Below are positions 12,194-23,102 of a DNA stretch of 64,000 nt, one piece after another. The notes beneath the pieces are model-generated. The model searched no databases, was not told where the DNA came from, and saw nothing but the letters and a program-made list of their open reading frames with translations. Position numbers and translations under genes: made by a program. The stretch's first letter is position 1. The number at the start of each line of letters is the position of its first letter. This DNA is from Stereum hirsutum FP-91666 SS1 (taxonomy: Eukaryota > Basidiomycota > Agaricomycetes > Russulales > Stereaceae): contig NW_006763134.1 in assembly GCF_000264905.1 (NCBI RefSeq), positions 1,569,626 to 1,633,625 on the forward strand. The letters run 5' to 3'.

Positions 12194-15100
12194 CGATGAT
12201 GGTGGTCAACAACAAAGAGGTACTGCACTAGAACTGATGATGTCGGTCTGACCACTGCGTGGTTAACGAATTTAGGCGCCCAAATAAGACTTCGCCACAC
12301 GTAAACGTACTTCCTGGGCCACATCGTTCGCCACACAAGTCGATGTACTCGGTCAGAAAAATCATCTGGATACAAGTAAATTTTTATATTCGATGTACTA
12401 TGCTAATTGCGGTCAAAGAGGACAAGGCGATCTAAAAGGACGTACTAAGTTTAACGTCGCGCCCAGCGGGATACTTATATAGATGTCACCGAGGTGTTCG
12501 TGAGCCAATTCAACGCCAGTGTGTCATTACTCCGCGGGCAGCAAGAGGCACCACATACTTATCATATCCTTGGAAGCTAGAAGATAGCTAGGAGACAAAA
12601 AAAACTTTGGAGCACGTAGTTGACTCGTAGAACGTTAATGTGGCCTCAGTCAAAGCGCCGTCAAAGCGTCGACTCTCGAACCTGATTTGTCCTCGGAATC
12701 CGGCAAATGCCGCGCGTTCTTGAACAATCTTTCTGCACGGTCCGCATCCCGAGCGCCTCCACCATTTCGCCTCTGACAATTGACAAGTTTTTGACAACAA
12801 AAGGTGCGTGTTACAGCACCGGTACCCCGACGTGCGGTAGTATGTACACGAGCGAACAAAATACAAAGACACTCGGTGTTTTATATCTACGAGCCTCTTC
12901 GTTGCATGGATTCGGATGTTCAAGGAAGTCCTTGACTCGTCGAAGGACGTCGAACGCACACGGTTGGGCCCACCCCGATCCGGAGACAATTACTCCAGGT
13001 TACTCCACTGCGTCAATTACTCTCGCGTTGTAGGGCCTGGGCTCGATAATTTCGCGTAAGAACATACGAAGGTACCCTTCTCGAGAGCAGCTCGGACCGG
13101 GATACGTCGTTCGCGATGATGAAGGTGGGAGTGAGGGATGGAGGGTTCGCGAGCAATGAATTCATTGAACAATGCTATCCAGTCACTAGCATTCTACGGA
13201 GAGTTCGAGGACGAATCATTCGAACCTTGGACGCGCTCACGAGTCCAGGATTGAAATACACAGCGGACGTTCCTCCGTACCTGCCGCAAATATTGGCAAC
13301 CATCTGCGGCTTTTAGAGTAGCGCATCCGAGGACGTCAATCCAATCCATTCGCGTGCCTCAATTGTCATCGCACGTCAGCGAGCTTCCCTTCGAATCTCG
13401 ATAGACGACAAACAACGAGGTCCTTCGAGGAATTCGTGGAGAGGGGCAGGAGAGGGACCTTTTGCAAATAATTCACCGTTCTTTCACCCTCCGTCCCGGT
13501 CCGTGGGGCTAAATCTCTCCGGTCTCCCACGAAAACTCCTTGACTCGGAACACTCGTCCCGACCTCCGACCTCCCCACCCAAAAATGACTCTCACAACCC
13601 GAGCCTGGGGTCAGGGTTCCGACCCGTTCTGGCACTCTGTGGGCACGCAGTAATATTTATAATCTGCTCGGCGTGTAAATCGCAATACAGTAGATATGCT
13701 CATACGGAATAAGGTCGGGGAGGTTATTCCGTATCAGAATAATTGCTTTAACAATGTCAATTGTTCCTGTAAATGCACACAAATTTTCACATATCATCAT
13801 ACTATGCATTAACACATATCTGGGTGGTCAAAATGATAGCACAAGCTCTCAAGGGGTCTCCTTGAATTATTCTTTGAAACCGACCACCTTCCTTTTATGG
13901 TAATTTATTCCCTATCGGCGTATTCCGTATGAGCGTATCGACTGTATTTTGTCGGGTTCGTCGGGGGCGTGCTTTGGGGACTGAAAATCGAGGTGGCTGG
14001 GGATGTGGAGAGTCGAGAAAGTGCTCGGAGGTGGTACCAGGTGATTCTGGCCGCAAAGTATGGAGGGGTCGACATGGATCTTTTTGTGTCGAATCGTGTT
14101 CGGATGAGTTGGGGAAAGTGAAAGACCGTGGAATCAGGAATCTCAGATGATGACTGTCGGTGGAGGTAGTAGTCCTACTTGGGAGTTTGGAAAGGTGACT
14201 TGTGAGGCGTGAGGCGTGAAGTTCGAGGATGTTTCCGTAGCCTTGACCTCTTCTGTCCTGGTGGTCGATCCTTCCAGCGATCCGAGGTCATTGGACTAGG
14301 TCCTCGAAGTCGATGTACAGACTTTCCCATCAGCCAAGTCCAAGACCAAGCATTAATGCCGCAGCGTCAATAGACATAGTTAAGAGGGGGGCGCTCGGAA
14401 CGTTCCTAAGCCTCGGGCTCCTCGTCATAACGGCCTTGCAGGATAAGCCCTCGTACAGCGTCTGCAGACATCGAGGAGCAGGTCGAGACGGGCAGGAGCT
14501 GTGTGGATGTATGTGTTAGACATTCGTCAACTCGGACCGAGTTCCAGACGAAGTCTGAACGAGATTGATGGCACAACGTACGTTCGTCCATCCACATCGG
14601 CAACACGCGCGACCATGAGGGCACTTCGCAGCATGAAAAAGGGTTCTTGATATCCAGGTCGCCGAGGAGCGATGGTAGAAAGCTGCAAGCCTTGAGGCAG
14701 AGGAGTGGCCATAATTATTGCGCGCTATAACAGGTTGCTGTCTGGAGGCATAGAAAGACCGACTTGTGGTGCGGGTACTGAGAAGAAAGTTCGAGGAAGC
14801 GAAATGCCATTACAGATAGAGGCCATTAGATGGGACAGAGGGGGCAACATCCGTAGCCTTACCTCTTCCAGACTGAAGGCCTGACGCCCGACGTGGGTGA
14901 GTGGCCGAACCTTCCCAGCAAGCCAACGTCTTTGGACCACGCCCAAAGCCGAGTCGTTCGTGTTCAGCTTAGACCCCAAAGGACACCAGCTCCAATCCGA
15001 AAGACCTGCGCGCCTGAGTTTGCCTCAAGCTCATCAAAGTCTCTTGTTACAGCGACCCATCCAGTCAGACAGTCTCTTCGAATGAAGCTTCCGAGGCCAC

Positions 15101-15488
15101 TCCAGAGCAATGACCCTTGACATGTTCATATGCAAGCAAGCCTGCGAAGTGTAGCACGCTGGAAGTTTCCTTTCGGACCGAACGTCCTTGCCTTCCGACG
15201 TCTAGCCACACAGGCTATTCGTCCATCCACAGTGTCAGACGATAGCAAGTCGGCAAGCTGCGAGACGGAGATCACGAAACATCCAGAGCTTTGCGCCACA
15301 CTAGTGACTCGGGACAATTTCAGCGAGCCACAAGGGGTGTAGCAGAACGTTGAATTGGATACAGATGAACGACCGAGGAGTAAACCAAAAATACATCACA
15401 CACCATACGACGTGTATCGTACAACGGCATCTCCTTTCTTTGCTTGTTTATTCTTCGTCGCGATCACTGGCGGTGATAATGGTAACGA
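12194..15488. other. Gene-poor region between thaumatin-like gene and SDR
   Basis: No recognisable gene in about 3.3 kb. A possible TATA box for the thaumatin-like gene (TATATAAG, minus strand) lies at 12474-12481. Open frames are short and mutually overlapping, without domain signatures or consistent splice joins. An inverted-repeat element lies at 13684-13948. Two stretches near 14230-14340 and 14850-14955 share scattered words (for example CCGTAGCCTT followed by ACCTCTTC), which could reflect an old duplication. Confidence 0.5.
13684..13948. repeat. Inverted-repeat element, possible small MITE
   Basis: Positions 13684-13711 and the reverse complement of 13921-13948 match at 26 of 28 bases and end inward in ATACGGAATA. 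A third, inner copy of the ATTCCGTAT core occurs at 13735-13743. The enclosed about 265 bp is AT-rich and non-coding. I could not find a convincing target-site duplication, so the element borders and class are uncertain. Confidence 0.4.
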
Positions 15489-17164
15489 CTACCGACCCAT
15501 CCATCCCTAATGGCACAAGTGAGAAGAGAAAAGAGAACCGAATAAGCATCAGCTGATATAATCCCAAACAGGCATACACGAAAGTACTTACTCCATCAAC
15601 AACGAGCAGTTCGCCACAGACATACTGGCTCGCCCCACTGGCGAGAAACACAACAGGGCCCGCGAAATCCTTCGGTTCGCCCCATCGGCCCGCAGGAATA
15701 CGTTCTGATATCTGGCGGAGACGGACCGGATCGGCTAAGAGCTTCTCGTTCCTGTTGGTGAAGGCGGGTAAAATTATGTGTGAAAGGACAAAATCGCGAT
15801 TAGTTTCCAGTCCGGCGGAGGGATTTAATGAGAAGATGTCCGAAATTAAGGGATAGGGCGAAGTCATCTGAAAGGGATGGAGGGCAAAGAAAGTTTCGGG
15901 CTTCTCAGGATGTTCGCGCAGCATGTATGGGCAGCGCGATCCAGAGGCCATAGAAGTCATCGCCGTGGAGGCATGAAGCAGCACGAAGAGAGGAGCGCTC
16001 GACAGAAGGATCTGCCAACGTAAGGCCGTGGCCTCTGATCACAGACCATACGGCGGATGTGGCCCGTATCTCCACACGCATGCTTAAAAGCAATTTAAGA
16101 AAGAACATGGTGGCGCATCCGGTGACAGACAGGCAGAACGACGAGGGAAGGATCTAGTCAGAAGGGAAGGGCACGTACATGTCTGTGGCAATGTACCCTG
16201 GTACGATGCCGTTAACCTGCACGTTCTCCTTGCTCCATTCGTTGCTGAGGGCCTTAGTGACCTGACCGAGCGCGCCTTTGGCAGCAGCGTAGGCCGGCAC
16301 GGTCAAGCCCCCCTGGTAAGTTAAAAGCGAGCAAAAATTGATGATTTTTCCCCGACGCAGCGATACCATGTGCCGGCCAGCCGCTTGTGAGAGGAGCCAA
16401 ACGGACTTCAGATTGACATTCAAGACCTATGGTACGTAGTATCATTAGCGGGGTATTAACGCAGGAGAGACGGTAAGAAGCAAAACGCGGTAGGGTAGAT
16501 GCAACAAGTAGGAGCCATGCCTCGATGGGCAACTCTGTAGCAACATCAAGGTCGCATGCTATCTAACCATCTATGCAAGGGTGGATGAGCAGCTTACGTC
16601 GTCCCAGTCGCCTTCAGAGAAGTCTACACTCGGTGATCTCCGTTGTATTCCGGCGCAGTTGACAAGAACGTGTATTTGGCCTCCCATCTTGTCCAAGGCT
16701 TTCTGGAAGAGACCCTTTACGGCATCTAGGTCGCTCAGGTCGCAGAAAACGTATTCGGCGACGGCACCCAAGGCCCGAAGGGTGTGAATGGTGGCCAGGT
16801 TGGGGTCCGCGCCCTCTGCTGGTTCGCGGAGTACGAGGCACAGAGACGCACCGGCCTCTGCGAGCGCTTTTGCGCATGCGGCTCCTATGCCTGCCGGTGG
16901 ATGAGTGAATGTACGAGAAGAGATAACCGGACGCCACACAACAGAAAGGATCGTCGTATGGGTGGACGGAAAGGGCGACCGAGAGGCAATGTGTAAGATA
17001 GCGAACGCGGCGGTCAGGGTGCATGTTAGAAGTGTGATCTGGAGATTTATTCAAAGGTCTGTGTATTTCGGATTGTACGTACCTCTCGTGCCACCGGTCA
17101 GGAGGACATTTTTGCCTGATAGATCAAAAAGCTTTGGGGTAGGAAGAGGAGGAGTGGGATCCAT
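15489..17164 (-). CDS. Short-chain dehydrogenase/reductase, gluconate/2-deoxy-gluconate dehydrogenase-like
   Basis: Classical SDR of about 250-270 residues, probably an NAD(P)-dependent sugar-acid or polyol oxidoreductase. Exon 1 starts at 17164 ([15 protein letters not shown]) and contains the nucleotide-binding LTGGTRGIGAA, split by an intron inside the motif. Later exons carry the NCAG motif ([12 protein letters not shown]), [10 protein letters not shown], the catalytic YAAAK ([13 protein letters not shown]), the [12 protein letters not shown] loop, and [20 protein letters not shown] followed by [11 protein letters not shown], the pattern of KduD/gluconate 5-dehydrogenase-like enzymes. The last exon gives GWMGR and stops at TAG 15489-15491. 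One intron (about 15757-16188) is near 430 nt, far longer than its neighbours. The gene is divergent from a sorbitol-dehydrogenase-like gene, which supports a shared carbohydrate role. Confidence 0.85.
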
Positions 17165-17663
17165 CTCTCGTGAGGGCTATGGACTATTGGCAAGAGAGAA
17201 ACTGAAGGAGGAAGAATGAGGAGCGATTCGGATGGGGACGACGTCTTGGATGATGCAGGCTACGTTCTTATGAACGACCCTCGCGAGGCTGGGCAAGTTC
17301 CCCGGATCGGGTGGACGGTACGGGTTGCCGGGGGGGATGGGACTGTCGAGCATGGGTATGAAATAGAAAATACTGGAACGGGAAAATGGAGTGGAGGAGA
17401 ACGGCTGGTAGAAAGGCGGCGAGGCGTGCAGATTCTTCTTCAGAACCGCCTGGCACTTGCCGTACCGCGTCAGATCCGATCTCCTGTCTACCCAGACTAG
17501 CGCGGCAGCCGGTCCGACCTGGGCCTCTCCCTCCTCCTCCACTCACAACTCACGAGACCGCTCGCTCGAACACAGCCGTATAAATACGTCCCCGAAATGT
17601 TTCTCTTCAGACCCCACCCCCACACTATTCTACGCCCCCCCTCGCTTCCCAACACATCCTACC
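17165..17663. promoter_or_regulatory. Divergent promoter between SDR and zinc alcohol dehydrogenase
   Basis: This 499-bp region lies between two divergent start codons. A TATA box (TATAAATA, 17579-17586) lies 78 bp before the ATG of the plus-strand dehydrogenase, followed by a C/T-rich leader. I see no clear matching TATA on the minus strand. Confidence 0.6.
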
Positions 17664-19039
17664 ATGTCTCCCGTTGCTCTTCCTAGCCAGCATGCTGCTG
17701 TTCTCTATGGTCCCAAGGACCTCCGTTACGAGGAGCGTACCCTCTGGCCGCCTTCACAAGGCCAAGCCCAGGTAGCCGTCGTTGCTACTGGTCTTTGTGG
17801 AAGTGACCGTATGTCGTCATCTTCGTGCTTGATCGCCGTTACCCAACACTGACCAACGAAATTCATTATAGTTCACTACTTCATCCATGGCAGGAACGGG
17901 GACTTTGCCCTTCAGGCGCCCCTTGTCCTCGGCCACGAAGCCGCGGGTATCGTTACTGCTGTCGGTCCAGGCGTGACCAACGTCGTACCAGGACAGCGCG
18001 TCGCCATCGAAGCCGGCGTTATGTGCAGCAACTGCAACTATTGCTCGTCTGGCCGATACAACCTCTGCAAAGGTCTCCGCTTCGCTTCCAGCGCGAAGAC
18101 ATTTCCCCATCTCGACGGCACTCTCCAGGAACGTATGAACCACCCGGCACACGTTCTGCATCCGTACGTGGATATGTTACGTTGTTTACTTACCGTGCAG
18201 CCGTCTCACTATCAATATCCTGCTTCTTTGGCGCCCTGTCCTCTGGTTCGCATAGACTACCGAAGGATTGCTCCTTTGAGCGTGCCGCACTCGCCGAACC
18301 CCTGTCTGTTCTCATCCACGCTTCACGACGCGCCCAATGCAAAGCAGGACAGCGCGTCCTCGTTTGCGGTGCTGGTGCTATCGGTCTCCTCGCCTGTGCT
18401 GTCGCAAGGTCGACTGGTGCATCCCGCGTCGTCGCCATCGACATCAACCATGCCCGCCTCGACTTCGCCAAGTCGCAAGGTTTCGCCGACGATGTCTTCT
18501 GCCTACCTGCTGGTCCTCGCGCTAAATCGCCTGAAGAGTCATTGCGACGAGCAAAGGAGACATCGGCAACGGTATTGAAAGCGTTCGGCGAAGAGGATGG
18601 ATTCGACGTGATCTTCGAATGCACAGGCGCGGAGCCGTGCATCCAGATGTCCATCCACGTAAGCGTCCTTTTCCTCTCCATTTCCACGCTATCCTCAGAC
18701 GCGCCCGACATTCATCTGGAACTAACTCCTCTTCATTAGACTGCCATGACAGGAGGCAAGGTTATGCTCATCGGGATGGGCACTCCGAATATCACACTCC
18801 CCCTATCAGCAGCGGCCCTGCGCGAGGTCGACATCCTCGGGTCATTCCGCTACGCAAACACCTACCCAGAAGCGCTCTCCCTCCTCGCCTCAGATAAGCT
18901 TCCCAACATCGACGCCCTCGTCTCGCATCGGCTGCACCTCTCCGAGACGAAGGAGGCCTTCGAGCTCTTGGCGAAGGGTGTTGACGAGGACGGGCGCATG
19001 GTCCTCAAAGTCGTCATAGGCCCCGGTTCGGAGGCTTAA
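17664..19039 (+). CDS. Zinc-dependent polyol dehydrogenase (sorbitol/xylitol dehydrogenase-like, MDR family)
   Basis: Medium-chain dehydrogenase/reductase expected to oxidise a polyol such as sorbitol or xylitol with NAD. It starts at 17664 (MSPVALPSQHAAVLYGPKDL). Catalytic-zinc residues are seen in CGSDLHYF and GHEAAG, and the structural-zinc lobe is CSNCNYCSSGRYNLC with the four expected cysteines. The cofactor-binding motif is GAGAIGLLACAVA, followed by VVAIDINHARLDFA; an Asp at this place suggests NAD rather than NADP. Introns interrupt the zinc-site and C-terminal regions, and the final exon from about 18740 (TAMTGGKVMLIGMG) ends at 19037-19039. Length fits the family (about 380 residues). 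A TATA box lies upstream, and the shared promoter with the SDR suggests co-regulation. Confidence 0.88.
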
Positions 19040-22000
19040 AATTAACAGGCAGCCGGACCTTTCTTATGTTTCTTGTTTGTTTTTTGTTTATGCCTTCATG
19101 CATTCCGCTTTCGATCTACACTGTGCTGGTTTACAATGACTTATTAGACCGTTCACTTTTCCAAGCCTCGTACAAATGTTGTTTTTTCTAGCCTTTTCCC
19201 TCCTCTTCTCGCTCGTCGGTGCTCTTCGTCGGGGTCACGGTGTATACTAGAAGGACCATTCTTCTTTTTCCCCTCTTCTCCAGGTCGTTTGTAGGAGTAT
19301 TACGGTTGCTGCATGAAACACATCCAAGTTCATCTCTCTTGCATGCTCATTACTTCCTCTTCTTGACATAGCCTAGACCGCAACTTGTCGAGAATACTTA
19401 CCTCGTTCTCCGCCTTACTTACCTCCCGTCTTGCTGTGTCAATCTTTTTCTGTCTTACCCTTCTAGTCACAAACATTTCTCTCAAATCAAACCATCCGCT
19501 TACCCCGTACATACGCATCCACGCATCGCATTCTTCTCTTTTCTTATTCTTTCCATGCTTCTCAACCAAGTCATGCCCCTTGTGGAAAAATAAGACGCGT
19601 TCGTCGCCCTTTGTCTCTGGACCATTCATTTTCCGTCCGAAACACTTGCAGTTTCGCCCTATCAACGGTCAAAGCCTCGACGAATATTCTCATCACAATA
19701 TATCTCCGTCAGTCATCTTCCTCTTCGTCCCAATCTCCGTCCCAGATCCAATCGCTCGCACGCACGCAGACTTCCCGGTCGGGGTGCCCAATCCACCGCC
19801 TTCGCCTTCATTATCCATTGATCCTCCGCGCTCCTTCCTTCCTTCCTTCGAAGTCTGACTCATTTTCAACTCGAATCACCATCATGTCCGCGGACCACCG
19901 CAAAAGAAGAAGAAAAGAAAATCGGAAAGATAGACGATACACGATACACTGGCACGCTGCGTCCCAAACGAGGCTTCCGTCCGGCTATGTTCGTCTTTGA
20001 GGTTATATCCCCGACGCCTATAGGACCTGGTGGCTGGGTCTTACGCGGACTCCGTCTGTATCTCTTTCTTGAGTCGATAGGACTCAGGCTGGCGCAGATG
20101 ATCCATCATTGACATCTGTAACTCACTGATATACCGGTGTGTCTTCGTCTAGGCCTGCCAGCGCCGCATCCTCTACTTAGGGCAGTCATGTTCTGCCTGT
20201 GGTCTGATTTGTTACTCGAGTATGAATGAATTTTCGATGAACAACTCGAAGTCGAAACGCATGCGTTTGCGCCTTAGACCTCAGGGCGTCATCGCCGCCC
20301 CCCGATGTCTCGCCTGTTCTACTACAGCTACTTATAATTAAATAATCGCTCTCATCCGTCGTCCTCTTCCGGCCTGAGGCCTCTGAGGTTCTCCACGTCC
20401 TAGGCCCTCAAGACCTTCTTTACGGTTTATCTTGGCTCTACACCCGTCCAGTCACACGCCCGCGGCCTGAGCTGCAGATCCACGACGGGTCCGCTATTTT
20501 AGCTTCCAAAGCAGAGAGAACTTGGTCCAAGGATGGATGCCAGTGGATGGAAGGAGAGAGGCGCACTCTGTTCGTTCGAATAGCGCATGGGGGTACCAAT
20601 CAGAGCGAGAGACCCGAACCTGCCCGATCGCGAGTCGTTTGAGTAGATCGAACGGCGAAGTTCAACTTTCCAGCGTCTTTCCTTGATTATCATCGAGGTC
20701 CGATCTCGAATGAGTCGAGGCAGGTCTCCTACACGCCAGTGGCACTGCGTCTCCGAGTGGACGATGGATGATCGTCGTTCGCCGAGCTGGAACGTTCGTT
20801 ACCTCGAAATAACGTCAGACTTTGATAGCTCTCCTTTTCCTCACGCAAAGAAGAGCGGTGTATCGGAAAGGAGTCTCTCATTTTCTCCCACCACGCTCTA
20901 ACTTTAACCTGGGGCCGCCGCACGCAGCCGCTCACGGACCATTCCTGTTGCATGCGCAATATGAGCACATTCTGCGACCACCGTCCACACGCTTCAAGAA
21001 CCAGTTGCGGAGCGGCCTAAGCCTATAGCACGAACCCGACCAGAAGATCTGCATCGTCGCGCGGGGACTCGGACTCGGACTCTAAGTTGCCCGCCAGTTC
21101 ATGATTACACGGGTATTAAACCATAAACGTTAACTATCTCAAGCCAAGCTTCGTGAGGGTACCCTAATGCACGGGCTAGAACATGCTCTGGTTCGTAGAA
21201 TGGACACTCATACTCCCACTACCACCGGACCGTCTCGAAGGACCATCGACTTCATGAACGTCTTAATCCGACTACTACTTATCGTAGTAAGTATTAGGCG
21301 CCGACGATAGAATTGTATTCCTTCCTCCGATTCGGGATGTTGTCCACGGTGAAGTGGGAATCAATCACTGTGTCTGTGGGCATGCGGCCCGCAAAGTTCC
21401 TGAGGGTTACAGTAATAGGATCTGAAGGTATTTAGCATAGGCGGATATCCGCAAGGAGAAGCAGCCAAGACAGCGCTGATACGATGCGTATTACAGCAGC
21501 TGGATGAATTGGGCGAGGGTTGCCGTTATATATATGTTATCCGAGTGAACGACGCCGATGTGCAGGTAACTTCACCGCTGCTCAACGGACAGCCTCTGAA
21601 TCTAGAGCTCCAGAACCGGTATATCTCGTTGTTTACTTGTTGCTATCAAGCAAAGCGTAGCCCGCTGGCCCCTGTGTGGCGTCCGCACCCCTTGAACTCC
21701 GAATTCCAGAGTGCGGATCGTATCGAACAACATGCACCGGAAGTTCATGATCAACATCTGTATAAAGTTACCACGAAGGCTCGGGACGAGTTTGAGGACA
21801 GAGTAGATCCCATCTTGGGATGAGCGATGCTGAGAGGAACTCTCGAGATAAGAGTCGCGAGAGCTGCTCTTCAATAATCGCCGCTGAATGAAGCCTCCAG
21901 GGGCCCATTAAGCCCTGAGCGCTGAGCAAAACACCAATATAGACAAAGTAGGGAACCGATCTTAGAAACCACAGTAACGCTGCTATGACTGATATGACCA

Positions 22001-23102
22001 GTCCAATACTGACAATGGCATAGACCGGGCTCAGCTAAACCGCTGCAGAGGCACGATTTTATGCTCTAGCGTAGGGCCGGGAGCCTGACAATCGCGCGTC
22101 TGGCATGCTACTCAGCCCCCCTAATCGGCCAAACATATGGCGCCCGACTTACCGCGCATGTCAGTGGAGTATGAGGTAGTCCATGTGGGGTATTTTGGAA
22201 AAAATGATGGCCCTGCCAGTAAAAATCAGCGTGATGTGGTCTCATGATGCCACCAATTTATTGCACCATCCTGGTCTGTTCGAACACCCATTCCTCGGAG
22301 GCTTCGATCAAAGGGTACCCGTAGGCACAGGTGTGGAGCCGCCCAATATCACGAACCCAACTGACAGGCGTAAGTATACGATGAAAACAAGGAAGAGGCC
22401 GCGGCTTGTGCCAGTATGGGCGTTCAGAGGAAAGAAAACCAATATAACATCAGCATTCGGTTCGCAGACACCGAAGGCGCACATCAGCACCACTAGTCCA
22501 CAATAACTCGCAGGAGTCATGGTATCATAGATGAATCCACAGAGTGGTCCCACAGGCAGGCTGCTATCGCATAGATGCTCGGAGAAAGTGGAGCAAATTA
22601 TCGCCGTGGAGCTCGAGGTGTGAAAGAGCAGAAGGTAAAGGGAGCCATGATTCCAACCGGCGATGATGGAATCCTCAGCGGAAGGTTCAACTTAGACCGA
22701 AAGTCATCGGGCCTCATGTCGAAGGCCTGCTGGGATGAAGGAGAAAAAAATCACGACGTTTTCGCATAAGACTTCTGATTCCTGCAAGTAAAGTGGCCGA
22801 CCGGTACGACCTCCACATTCATGCAGGATTTTAGAGTCAATGTATCACCTGGGCAGTTGCATGATATGATTACCCATGGTGAGATAGCTGGCACCCGATG
22901 AGGAGGATGATGCCCATGCGAAGATAAACAATTAGACGGTGTCGGGCGTTTCAACGAACGGCTGACGCGTCGCATGTTGTGCTACGAGATAGTGGCAATG
23001 ACGATCGTTTAGGGCCAACGGACAAATCGAGAGATATATCTGCAGCTTTCATTATCATGAATCTCTCTGCACCCTCGAAAGCTTCAATGCAAAAGTATGA
23101 AC
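19040..23102. other. Gene-poor region of about 4 kb
   Basis: No intact gene recognised. The first few hundred bases are T-rich 3' flank of the dehydrogenase. Open frames around 19385-20000 are low-complexity and have no domain signature. A weak membrane-protein relic on the minus strand (21800-22960) is listed separately. Confidence 0.5.
21800..22960 (-). pseudogene. Possible decayed membrane transporter fragment
   Basis: On the minus strand, separate frames give runs of hydrophobic, helix-like sequence: near 22840-22930 GASYLTMGNH, near 22430-22555 GPLCGFIYDTMTPASY then CGLVVLMCAFGV, and near 21850-22020 AIVSIGLVISVIAALLWFL followed by YFVYIGVLLSAQGLMGPW. They lie in order but are separated by stops and frame changes that ordinary splicing does not obviously repair. 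The pattern resembles helices of an MFS-type carrier, but no diagnostic motif is kept. It could also be chance hydrophobic frames. Confidence 0.25.

Noticed and set aside
19385..20000. Overlapping plus-strand frames after the polyol dehydrogenase
   Set aside because: Ser/Pro/Leu-rich with no recognisable feature and no splice-supported continuation.
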